Positions 46,103-54,987 of a stretch of DNA of 64,000 nt are shown one piece after another (position 1 is the stretch's first letter; each line of letters starts with the position of its first letter). A program made the translations under genes and the position numbers. The notes below the pieces were generated by a model, which saw only the letters and a list, made by a program, of their open reading frames with translations, ran no database searches and was not told where the DNA came from. The DNA lies in the NCBI RefSeq assembly GCF_003478335.1, contig NZ_QUFB01000008.1:17868-81867 (forward strand), written 5' to 3'. The DNA is from Clostridium sp. AM49-4BH (GTDB lineage Bacteria > Bacillota > Clostridia > Lachnospirales > Lachnospiraceae).

Positions 46103-48385
46103 TTACTCATCTTTCTTAACTTCCTGTGTTGACAATACAAACTTTACACTTCCGTTCATGTCGTTGTCAATTCCGGAGAAACTCTGGTAATCCTCAGAAG
46201 CTTTCTGAATACCTTTTATACGGTCAATTGTTCCGTCCAGTCCATCTGTTACATCCGTGATCGTTGTTGCCAACTTATCAATGGCATCTTTCTTGAAGGT
46301 ATTCATTCCGTCATTCAATTTATCAGAACCTTTATACAGCTTGGAAATACCACTTGATACCGTTCCTGTAGCCTTGTCAAGCTGCTTTGTGCCTGCAAAC
46401 AAGGATTTGGTTCCTGCTGCCAATTGTTTGACACCCTTGCGCAATACAGAACTGTTCTTCGTTAATTTCTTGCTGTTCGTCGTGATCGTTGATGAATTCT
46501 TTACGATCGCAGCTGCACCACTCTTTAACTTCTTGTTGTTCGCTGTAAGTGTCTTGCCACCCTTTGAAAGCTTTGTAATATTGGTGCTGATCTGAGTAAT
46601 TGCGTCACGGACAGTTTTCTCACCATCCAAAAGCTGTGTTGCACTTCCTCTAAGCTGTGCAGCATATCCGGACATCGTCTGTGCTGTTGTATCTAATGCT
46701 GCTGCACCGTTGTATAGGTTCTGCTCCTTGGATTTTGTGTCTGTAGCAGCCTTGATACTTGCAAGACCGGCTGCAAGATCTGCTTTGCCATCTTTATCAT
46801 ATTCGCCATCTGCTTTACCATTTGTGACGATATCTACGCTGCTCAATGCTGTGAGTGCTTCTTTGACCGCTGCTTTCTGCTCTGCTGTCAGGCTGTCATT
46901 AGCAAGAAGTGCTTTCAGCTCATTTTGCTGCTGCAATGCATTCTCTACCAGTCCATTCACCTGTTTCATGCCCGCCTGTAACTGCCCTACACCATCATCC
47001 ACAGATTTCACACCGGCTTTTAATGCTGCAGTTCCATCGGTAAGCTGCTTCATGTTTTCCTCGGTCATCAGCTTGCTTACTGCACCAACGAAGGTCTGTA
47101 CGCCATCACCGAATGTCTTGTACTGTTTCGGAAATGTCTTGGTTGATTTGTCCAGTGTATTTAATCCATCGGCAATCTGTTTTGCACCGTCGGCATAGGA
47201 ATTTACACCCTGACCAAGTGACTTGGCACCTTTCACATAAGAGTTGACCCCCTTTAACAACTGATCGGTTCCTTTTGTATATGCATTGGTTCCTTTCTTC
47301 AAAGATTTAGCACCTTTGTTCAATGCCTTTGCTCCCTTATTGGCAGACTTAATCCCCTTCGCATACGTTGCAAAGTTCTTATTCAATGTATTTAATCCGT
47401 CTTTCAAAGACTTAGTGCCATCTACCAGCTGCTCGCCGGCATCTTTCATGTCATCGATCTTGTCATCCAATTTATCAAGATCGTCCACACGGTCAATATC
47501 GATATCCTTAAATAAGTCTGCCGTTGCTACCGTATAAGTCTGGCTCATAGAGAAATCTTTGACATCGGCTGTGATCTTAACAGAGTCCGTAATCTTGTCG
47601 TTTAACTCATCGGTATCGACATCCACATCATCTCCAAGATCAACATTTTTCAAGTCCAAGCTCTCAGACAGACCCGGCATACCATATGCGATCACGATGT
47701 TGTTTTCTCCCTCAGATAATACCTTACCATTGTCAATATCAATATTGTCGAATTTATCGACCGGAAGGATCATACCGGTTGCCATCAAAAATGGTGTGTA
47801 AATATCTTTCTTCTCACCTGCTACCGTAACCTGTTTCTTAGAGGTGTTAGAATACTTGATCGTCATCTCTAACTTACCGCTCTTGCCAACGATATCTTTT
47901 GGAGATACTTCCTCACCATCCAGTTTGTACGTGATCTGCATACCAACCGGAAGCTCGCTTTTTTCTGCTGTTCCCTGATAATAAATGTCGCTTTTTGAAG
48001 TGTCCCATGTAAGGCTGTCACCACTCTGTGTAAACTTCTCATTACCCTTTGTATTTGTAATATCCTTCAATGTAGAACTATCTTTGACGCTATCTACCTG
48101 TCCGGAATTTTTGAGCCAGTCGGATACAATGACATCCGTCACACCACCGTTTGCATCCAAGGTTGCGTATACGGTTTCCTCTTTGCTAACGGTACTCTTT
48201 TTCTTCGATGAAGCAAAACTTGCTGTCTGCTCTACTACTTTATTGTTAGCAGCCATTGCCTGCACTTTGCTGTCGTATCGATACGTATGTGTCGCATATT
48301 CTATATTTCCGACAACCAGCCCGGCAACCAATAAACTACTGATTCCTGTCATTACTACACGTTTCTTTCCACTCATTTGTCGCAT
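46103..48385 (-). CDS. YhgE/Pip-like membrane protein with long glycine-heptad coiled region
   Basis: 760 residues. One N-terminal membrane helix (about 10-30), then an extracellular region. Residues of about 330-700 consist of many imperfect heptads with Leu and Gly (GTKSLKDGLNTLNKNF, GAKALNKGAKSLKKGTNAY, GVNSYVKGAKSLGQGVNSYA), as in the YhgE/Pip family and its X-X-X-Leu-X-X-Gly repeat. The C-terminus has no second membrane block, unlike classical YhgE. It is encoded just after an MMPL exporter (79-bp gap), and such pairs are thought to form export complexes. The substrate is unknown. ATG at 48385 follows GGAGGAG. Confidence 0.7.
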   Translation of the reverse strand: MRQMSGKKRVVMTGISSLLVAGLVVGNIEYATHTYRYDSKVQAMAANNKVVEQTASFASSKKKSTVSKEETVYATLDANGGVTDVIVSDWLKNSGQVDSVKDSSTLKDITNTKGNEKFTQSGDSLTWDTSKSDIYYQGTAEKSELPVGMQITYKLDGEEVSPKDIVGKSGKLEMTIKYSNTSKKQVTVAGEKKDIYTPFLMATGMILPVDKFDNIDIDNGKVLSEGENNIVIAYGMPGLSESLDLKNVDLGDDVDVDTDELNDKITDSVKITADVKDFSMSQTYTVATADLFKDIDIDRVDDLDKLDDKIDDMKDAGEQLVDGTKSLKDGLNTLNKNFATYAKGIKSANKGAKALNKGAKSLKKGTNAYTKGTDQLLKGVNSYVKGAKSLGQGVNSYADGAKQIADGLNTLDKSTKTFPKQYKTFGDGVQTFVGAVSKLMTEENMKQLTDGTAALKAGVKSVDDGVGQLQAGMKQVNGLVENALQQQNELKALLANDSLTAEQKAAVKEALTALSSVDIVTNGKADGEYDKDGKADLAAGLASIKAATDTKSKEQNLYNGAAALDTTAQTMSGYAAQLRGSATQLLDGEKTVRDAITQISTNITKLSKGGKTLTANNKKLKSGAAAIVKNSSTITTNSKKLTKNSSVLRKGVKQLAAGTKSLFAGTKQLDKATGTVSSGISKLYKGSDKLNDGMNTFKKDAIDKLATTITDVTDGLDGTIDRIKGIQKASEDYQSFSGIDNDMNGSVKFVLSTQEVKKDE

Positions 48386-48464
48386 AATGCTCCTCCTTAT
48401 TTGCTGTTTGCATTTTCCTGCATCTCGATATCATTCATTCCAAAATGTCTGATATCTGTTTCCA

Positions 48465-50564
48465 TCATTTCTTCTCTGCATCTCTCTTTGCTACATTTGC
48501 CTTGATCATGTTCCAAGATGTGCGTTTGATCACACCATCAAAGATCCAAAGCATTGCCGGCAGAACACAGATAACAACGATCATACTGATGATTGCACCA
48601 CGTGAAAGCAGTGTACAGATCGATCCGATCATATCTACCTGCGAATATACCGACACGCCAAAGGTTGCGGCAAAGAAGCACAATCCACTGGTAAGGATCG
48701 ACTTGATCGATGTCTCATGCGCAATGCGGATTGCATCCTTCTTACTCTGTCCACGTTCTGTTCGCTCTTTATGATATCGACTTGTCATCAAAATCGCATA
48801 ATCTACGGTCGCTCCAAGCTGAATCGTACCGATAACGATACTCGCCACAAACGGAAGCGACGTATTCGTATAAAACGGTACTGCCATATTACATGCAATC
48901 GCAAATTCGATGACCGAGATCAAGATCACCGGAATGGAAATCGACTTAAACGTGATCAAGATGATAACAAAGATCGCCAAGATGGAAATATTATTTACTG
49001 TCTTGAGATCGACATCCGTTACATCCTGCAAATCTTTCATCATTGGCGCCTCGCCGATCACCATACCATCATTTTGGTATTTTTTGACAATCTTGTCAAT
49101 CTTTGCTAATTGAGAATTTACCTCATCAGTAGCAGAACTGTAATCAGAGCTTACAAATTCCAGTTCATAATTGTCTGTCTTGAGCATCTTCTTGATATCG
49201 TTCGGTATCATAGACTCCGGTACATTGGAACCTACTAACGAGTTCAAACCGATCACCCATTTCACACCGTCTACCTTTTCAATTTCCTTGCTCATCGCAC
49301 TCTTTTCTTTAGCAGAAAGACCATCTTTCAGAAGGATCATATGCATGTTACTCATATTAAACTCCTTCTTTAATTTCTCATTCGCCTCATTACTTGGAAT
49401 GTTCTTCGGCAAAGACTGATCAATATTATAGTAAATCTTGTAATTATTATTACCGTGTATTGCCGGTACTAACACGATCAGGAACAACAGCAATGCTACA
49501 TAACGTCCCTTGACAATGCCATGTGATAGTTTATCCAAGGATGGGATCAGTGATCTGTGCGTCGTCTTCTCGATCGCTTTATCACAGGTAAGGATCATTG
49601 CCGGAAGTACCGTTACACAAGTAAGCACACCAATAACAACACCCTTAGACATTACAATACCGATATTAGTGCCAAGCTTAAACGTCATAAAACAAAGTGC
49701 TACGAATCCTGCAACCGTTGTGATCGAACTTGCCGTGATCGATGTAAACGTATTGCTGATCGCATGTGCCATGGCGCGTTTCTTGTCGCCTTCATATCGT
49801 TCCTTGTTCGCTTCGTAACTCTCTAACAGGAAGATGGAATAATCCATCGTCACCGCCAACTGAAGCACCGCAGCTAACGCCTGCGTGATATAGGATATTT
49901 CTCCTAAGAAAACATTACTTCCTAAGTTAAATACGATTGCCATTCCTATATTCAACAAGAAGATCAATGGTGTCACAAAGGAAGTCATTGTCAAGAACAA
50001 GACTACCAGTGACAGCAAACCTGCAATCACGACGTAGATCGGCATTTCCTGCAATGCCAGGTTCTTAATATCAGTAACTACACCGGACATTCCGCTTGCA
50101 TAAACATTCTTGCCTACGACTTTACGTATCTGCGTGATCGCATCCATCGTATCATCTGCTGATGTCGTATCGTCAAACAACGCGATCATCATCGTCGCTT
50201 TTCCGTTAAAGAATGCTTTTCGCAGATCTTCCGGAATCATTTCGGTCGGCACCGAAATATCCACTGCATCGTCATACCATAAGACATCTTTGACATGATC
50301 GATACTTTCTAATTGTTTCTCTAACTTTGCTGCATCTTTCATCGGCATATCTTCCACGACTACCATGGAAAACGCTCCCATACCGAACTCATCCACCAGA
50401 ATATCCTGTCCCTTGATCGTCTCCAAGCGCTCCGGCAGATAACTAAGTACATCATAATTCACACGTGTACTGACATATCCGATCCCAGCCGGAATCAGCA
50501 GGATAAACGCAATAACAAGAATGATATTCTTGTGTTTTGTGATCCACTTGCCAATGTTAATCAT
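48465..50564 (-). CDS. MMPL/RND-family exporter
   Basis: 699 residues in two homologous halves, each with a large outer loop (after helix 1 and helix 7) and a five-helix bundle, about 12 helices in all. Typical stretches are VLSYLPERLETIKGQDILVDEFG, AAVLQLAVTMDYSIFLLESYEANKE and TIQLGATVDYAILMTSRYHKE, the latter two holding the proton-relay Asp/Tyr of TM4 and TM10. RND exporters of this kind move lipids or drugs using the proton gradient. It is the first gene of the TetR-controlled operon. ATG at 50564 follows AGGAGGG. Confidence 0.88.
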   Translation of the reverse strand: MINIGKWITKHKNIILVIAFILLIPAGIGYVSTRVNYDVLSYLPERLETIKGQDILVDEFGMGAFSMVVVEDMPMKDAAKLEKQLESIDHVKDVLWYDDAVDISVPTEMIPEDLRKAFFNGKATMMIALFDDTTSADDTMDAITQIRKVVGKNVYASGMSGVVTDIKNLALQEMPIYVVIAGLLSLVVLFLTMTSFVTPLIFLLNIGMAIVFNLGSNVFLGEISYITQALAAVLQLAVTMDYSIFLLESYEANKERYEGDKKRAMAHAISNTFTSITASSITTVAGFVALCFMTFKLGTNIGIVMSKGVVIGVLTCVTVLPAMILTCDKAIEKTTHRSLIPSLDKLSHGIVKGRYVALLLFLIVLVPAIHGNNNYKIYYNIDQSLPKNIPSNEANEKLKKEFNMSNMHMILLKDGLSAKEKSAMSKEIEKVDGVKWVIGLNSLVGSNVPESMIPNDIKKMLKTDNYELEFVSSDYSSATDEVNSQLAKIDKIVKKYQNDGMVIGEAPMMKDLQDVTDVDLKTVNNISILAIFVIILITFKSISIPVILISVIEFAIACNMAVPFYTNTSLPFVASIVIGTIQLGATVDYAILMTSRYHKERTERGQSKKDAIRIAHETSIKSILTSGLCFFAATFGVSVYSQVDMIGSICTLLSRGAIISMIVVICVLPAMLWIFDGVIKRTSWNMIKANVAKRDAEKK

Positions 50565-50650
50565 CCAATCCCTCCTAAATCTTAATGAACCAAGCTGTCA
50601 AAAGCATCTGGATACCATGACAATCCGGTCTTTATTGAGAATAAATATCA

Positions 50651-50671
50651 AAAATGACTGACAGTCATTTT
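50651..50671 (-). promoter_or_regulatory. TetR operator 1 (MMPL operon)
   Basis: Perfect 9-bp inverted repeat AAAATGACT/AGTCATTTT around a 3-nt centre, just downstream of the predicted start point. It shares the half sites TGAC...GTCA with operator 2. Confidence 0.65.
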
Positions 50672-50684
50672 TAACTCTTGCTGT

Positions 50685-50713
50685 ATACTACTACAAAAAT
50701 GACCAGTAGTCAA
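50685..50713 (-). promoter_or_regulatory. MMPL operon promoter overlapped by TetR operator 2
   Basis: -35 TTGACT (50708-50713), 17-bp spacer, -10 TAGTAT (50685-50690). The palindrome TGAC-N5-GTCA (50700-50712) covers the -35 and the start of the spacer. Binding at both operators would block RNA polymerase. Confidence 0.6.
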
Positions 50714-50766
50714 TCTTTTTATTTTAAATTTATAAATATTTTAGATTTTAGAAGTAAGGTGGCAAA

Positions 50767-50820
50767 GCATCCTCGCGGAGCGTTTTTTACTTTATAGGAA
50801 ACGAGAAGTTTCCTATAAAG
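50767..50820. repeat. 54-bp dispersed repeat, copy 2
   Basis: Differs from 36361-36414 at one position. Here the left arm of the terminator stem (CTCCGCGAG) is absent, so the copy starts inside that hairpin. The gap 50565-50901 holds the MMPL operators, this repeat and the end of the htpG unit, and nothing else that I can see. Confidence 0.85.
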
Positions 50821-50901
50821 TAAAAAAGGGACAACGCATACACGCCATCCCCATTGTTACTACATTCTTCTATTAGTTGCCGACCAACATCATGGTCCCT
50901 T

Positions 50902-52997
50902 TTATTTAGCAAGCAGCATCATGATCTCGTTGCTGCGTGCTACAAATTCTGTCATTTCATCTGCTGCAAGCGGCTTATGCGCTAACATCGCCAGATCATA
51001 CAACTGTTTGCAGAACATATCCACATTCTCACCATCTTTGTGCTCCAAAATATACTGCACTAAAGCATTCGATGAATTGAGCACTAATGTCTCTCCTCCT
51101 CCGAGGCCACCCATGCCCATGTCCATGCCGCCCATACTGTACATTTTCATCATATCCTGCATACGACGCATTTCTTCTGACAATGTGATCATTGAGGAGA
51201 TCTTTTCATTCTTGAGTTTTTGTACTTTTACTTCAAGCTGATCCTTACCCAATGCTCTTTTGAAGATTTCAGACAACGCATCCGTCTGCGCTTTTAATGT
51301 ATCCTCGTCTTCCTCATCTTTCATCGTATCCGTCAGATCTGCATCAATACGCTGGAATTTCACCTTCAGATCTCCCTGTTCTAACTGTGAAATAAACGGC
51401 TGATCGATCGTATGTGTTAATACGACCGCATTCAATCCCTGCTCCTTGAACAGATTGACATACTGGCTCTGCTGCTGCAGATCTGTTGCGTAGTATACCG
51501 TTGTCGGTTCTTCTTCCTTGTCTGCATTATCAGCATCCGCACCATTCTCGGCATCTGCTGTTTCATCGCTCTTTGCTTCTGTACTCTCTGTCTCTTCTTT
51601 TGCAGGCTCGTTTTTCTTAGCCTCTTCGATATAATCCGGCAAGGTGATGTACTTACCGTCCAAATCCTTAAATATCAGATAATCCGTCATTTTTTCGCGG
51701 AATTTCTGATCTTTTAAGCAGCCATACTTGATAAATGAGCTGATATCATCCCAATATTTCTCATAATTCTCACGGTCTACTTTGAACATACCGGACAACT
51801 TATCGGCTACTTTCTTCGTAATATAATCCGAAATCTTCTTTACAAATCCGTCATTCTGCAATGCACTTCTGGATACATTAAGCGGCAGATCCGGACAATC
51901 GATCACACCTTTGAGAAGCATCAAAAACTCCGGGATCACTTCCTTAATATTATCTGCAATAAATACCTGATTGTTGTAAAGCTTGATAACACCCTCTAAA
52001 TTATCATATTCTGTATTAACCTCGGGAAGTACAAAATACCTTTGAGGTTAAATGGATAATCCATATTTAAATGAATCCAGAACAACGGCTCCTTGTAATC
52101 GTTAAATACCTTGCGGTAAAAGTCCTTGTACTCGTCATCGGTGCACTCATTTGGGTGTTTCATCCAAAGTGGGTTCGTATCGCTAATAGAAACCGGACGT
52201 TTATTGATCTTTGCCTTTTCTTTACGAGGGCTGACCTCGACCATCTCTTTCTCGCCATTTTCATTTTCGCGTTCTTCCGTCTTCGCTTCCTCTACAATCG
52301 TCTCTACAACAACATCATCTTCACGAACATCGGCTGCATCGATCGTTTCATATTCCTGCTCTGCATTTGCTTTAGAAAGGAAGATCTCAACCGGCATAAA
52401 GGAACAATATTTGTCCAAAATCTCTCTGACACGATACTCATTCGCAAACTCTAAGCTGTCCTCGGAAAGGTACAGGGTGATCGTTGTACCAACAGTATCT
52501 TTTGTGCCGTCTGACATTTCAAAATTGATACCGCCTTCCGATTCCCAGCGAACCGGTGTAGCATCCTTCTGCCAAGACAACGTGTCGATCGTAACTTTGT
52601 CAGATACCATAAACGCAGAATAAAATCCCAGTCCAAAGTGACCTATGATCTGCTCTTCGTTCGTTTTGTCCTTGTATTTCTCTAAGAAATCCGTTGCACC
52701 GGAAAAAGCAACCTGATTGATGTACTCGTCCACTTCATCTGCCGTCATACCAAGACCGGTATCTGTCAGAGAAATTGTCTTAGCATCCGGATCAACAACG
52801 ACCTGTATTTGTGCCTTGTAATCCTCCGGCATATCATATTCGCCCATAATTTCTAACTTCTTCAACTTAGTAATGGCGTCGCAGCCATTGGAGACTAACT
52901 CACGAAGAAAAATGTCATGGTCAGAATACAACCATTTCTTAATGATTGGAAACATATTTTCAGATTCAATTGATAAGCTACCTGTTCTGCTCTGCAT
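50902..52997 (-). CDS. htpG: Chaperone HtpG (Hsp90); one-base frameshift
   Basis: Corrected length 698 residues. The N-terminal ATPase domain starts MQSRTGSLSIESENMFPIIKK in effect and has IFLRELVSNGCDAITKLK, LTDTGLGMTADEV and IGHFGLGFYSAFMVSDKV, the Bergerat-fold motifs. The middle domain has NVSRSALQNDGFVKKISDYI and an acidic linker (about 400-440, many Glu/Asp) that is longer than in E. coli. The frame breaks at 52020-52022: CCCGAGGTTAAT lacks an A. With it restored the protein reads GILYFPKVNTEYDNLEGVIK and continues into the C-terminal half. Start at 52997 with GAGG upstream. A CIRCE element lies upstream. Confidence 0.94.
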
Positions 52998-53099
52998 AAT
53001 AATCCTCGTTTCTGCACACTTTCCTATAAAAAACGAACCCTGTGTCAAGTGCGCCGAGACACTGATCCGCCGCATCACCGCCAGATGCGTCCGTCCTTG

Positions 53100-53126
53100 T
53101 TAGCACTCTACCCTTATGACTGCTAA
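53100..53126 (-). promoter_or_regulatory. CIRCE element (HrcA operator) upstream of htpG
   Basis: TTAGCACTC-N9-GACTGCTAA, one mismatch from the canonical CIRCE inverted repeat with the exact 9-bp spacer. It begins about 9 bp after the predicted transcription start, the usual position for HrcA repression. Confidence 0.9.
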
Positions 53127-53141
53127 CAACATCTAAAAAAT

Positions 53142-53170
53142 ATATTAGTATCATTCTGCCAAAATGTCAA
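53142..53170 (-). promoter_or_regulatory. Sigma-A promoter of htpG
   Basis: -35 TTGACA (53165-53170), 17-bp spacer, -10 TAATAT (53142-53147). Predicted start near 53135. Confidence 0.75.
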
Positions 53171-53203
53171 GAGCAAACATAACATTTTACGAATCTCACC
53201 CCC

Positions 53204-53754
53204 AAACTTCGCATACCCACTGTTATGTTCTAACCACATATTGCTTATTATGTCAAAAGCTGCTATACATTTTGCAGTTCCCAGAGACTGAATTCTGCCA
53301 TAAGGGATCTATAGAAATTGCCTTGCCGCATTTACGTTTTTAGTGATTTCTAGATTTTGTTGTCTCTGATGTATGATTTACATGCCTTACGGACAACTCG
53401 AGGTCCCGGAAGCAAGGTATTCATCATTTTTGAAAGGGACTTTGCGCTCGTCGTTACTTATGTCTCGTACTTCAGAGACATTATGTAACGTGACGTAGCG
53501 CATCGTAGCGAAAGCGTCCCGTCCAAAAATGGATGATACCTTGCTAAACCGGGACTTCTCAGACAATCCTTCAGGCATGTATTCATCAGAGACTTAACAA
53601 AATAAGAAATCACATAAAAACTCTGCGTTCTGCGGCAATTTTCTTAGATCTCTTATGGCAGAACAATTAAGTTTATCGACTGCAAAACTGCTAATTTGCT
53701 GCTGACATAATAAGCAATATGTGGGTGAAAGACTGTTGAGGGTATGCGAAGTTT
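53204..53754. mobile_element. Dispersed repeat family, copy A: 551-bp inverted dimer (MITE-like)
   Basis: Ends are perfect 15-bp inverted repeats AAACTTCGCATACCC (53204-53218) and its complement (53740-53754). Each half holds the core CACATATTGCTTATTATGTC, then TTTTGCAG, TCTGCCATAAG, a GATTTCT..ATTTTGTT block and a CCCGG..AGCAAGGTAT..CATCATTTTT block in mirror order. The centre (about 53440-53520) folds as another hairpin. The longest frame inside (63 codons) has no ribosome site or family, so I see no transposase. The right end abuts the asparaginase stop codon. Confidence 0.75.
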
Positions 53755-53757
53755 GCG

Positions 53758-54861
53758 TCATATACTAAAATTGGGGAGATCGCCCGGAACCGGTTTGGTC
53801 ATCCATTCTTTTGCTGAGTATCCGCTACATAGCAGAAGCCACAGTTTCATATACATTGCTACCGGCGATGCCATCGGCAATACGATCATTCCGTATTTTT
53901 CATAGACGTATGTGCTTTCGTAAACCATGTCCGCATCCATGCCGCATAAAAAAATGGGGATTTTCCGGTTTGCCACCTCATAAAAGAATTTATCCGCTTC
54001 TGGTGTTTCACTGCAGATCGTGCCGGCATGATACGTATGATGCAAAATTGCCTGTATTCCGTCAAAGTTCATCGGATAACGCATCCCCGGATGTGGGTAG
54101 ATCAACCCGATCGGTGCATCCCAGTGATCCGGTGCCTGCAGGGAAGGTCTATCGGTAAGCCTCTCTGTATTGTTCCATGCATAGTACACTTTTCCGGCGA
54201 CAAAACACTTGGTGCCTTTTTCATAATGACCGTATTCCATACCACCAACACTATACACTTCATCACTGTAAGGCTGATGTCCAATGATCGCTGTTCCTAA
54301 GTGAATCCTTGGGATCCCATCCCCATTCTGATACGAAACATACACACCTTTTTGCTTGCAGTCAAATGCTAAGAACTGCACAGCATATTGAAAATTATAA
54401 GCACCATTTGCTCTTGGATCTGTCAATACATAGTTGCTGGACACAAAAACCATCGGAATGTCACAATCGCCAAACAGATATCCCATCGCAGCCGCTGAAT
54501 ATGCCAGCGTATCTGTGCCATGCATAATGATCACTCCATCCAGTCCCGTAAATACGGATGTTCCATCTTCTGCTTCCCCTTTGTTCCCTAGCGCCACCTT
54601 TGCACTGCCTGTATACTTCGCCTCACTAACCACTTCTCGGATGCTCTGAGCCAACTGTGCGATCGTTAATCCGGTACTATTTTCACTGAGAAGTGTATAC
54701 GGATGATATACCTGATAGGTAATTTCTTCCACATGACCATCTCGTTCTACACAAGGCAACGTGTCTAACAGACCATCCGCTGCTCCGGTTTTCGTACCGA
54801 TCACATCTCCGGCTAACGTACTCCCGATCGTCCCTCCGGTAAATAATACAGCGATATTCAT
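53758..54861 (-). CDS. L-asparaginase (type I/II family)
   Basis: 367 residues. It hydrolyses asparagine to aspartate and ammonia. The first catalytic Thr is in NIAVLFTGGTIGSTL. The second motif is GVIIMHGTDTLAYSAAAMGYLF. Then come MVFVSSNYVLTDPRANGAYNF and IFLCGMDADMVYESTYVYEKYG. There is no signal peptide, so it is cytoplasmic. The start at 54861 was chosen for GGAGGAG eight bases upstream; the longer frame is leaderless. The stop codon TGA lies at the edge of repeat copy A. It stands between copy A and leuS. Confidence 0.88.
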   Translation of the reverse strand: MNIAVLFTGGTIGSTLAGDVIGTKTGAADGLLDTLPCVERDGHVEEITYQVYHPYTLLSENSTGLTIAQLAQSIREVVSEAKYTGSAKVALGNKGEAEDGTSVFTGLDGVIIMHGTDTLAYSAAAMGYLFGDCDIPMVFVSSNYVLTDPRANGAYNFQYAVQFLAFDCKQKGVYVSYQNGDGIPRIHLGTAIIGHQPYSDEVYSVGGMEYGHYEKGTKCFVAGKVYYAWNNTERLTDRPSLQAPDHWDAPIGLIYPHPGMRYPMNFDGIQAILHHTYHAGTICSETPEADKFFYEVANRKIPIFLCGMDADMVYESTYVYEKYGMIVLPMASPVAMYMKLWLLLCSGYSAKEWMTKPVPGDLPNFSI

Positions 54862-54987
54862 AACGCTCCTCCTTCCAAACATGAAAAGCCCATTTCCAAG
54901 GCAAAACATTAACCACCGTTCCGCCAAGGAAATGGACTATTAACATCATAAAATACTATTTCGCAACGATCGTTTCATTGCTGCATG

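Noticed and set aside
53387..53578. 63-residue frame within repeat copy A as a real protein
   Set aside because: No ribosome site and no family; it lies across the palindromic centre of the repeat and is not kept in copy B.
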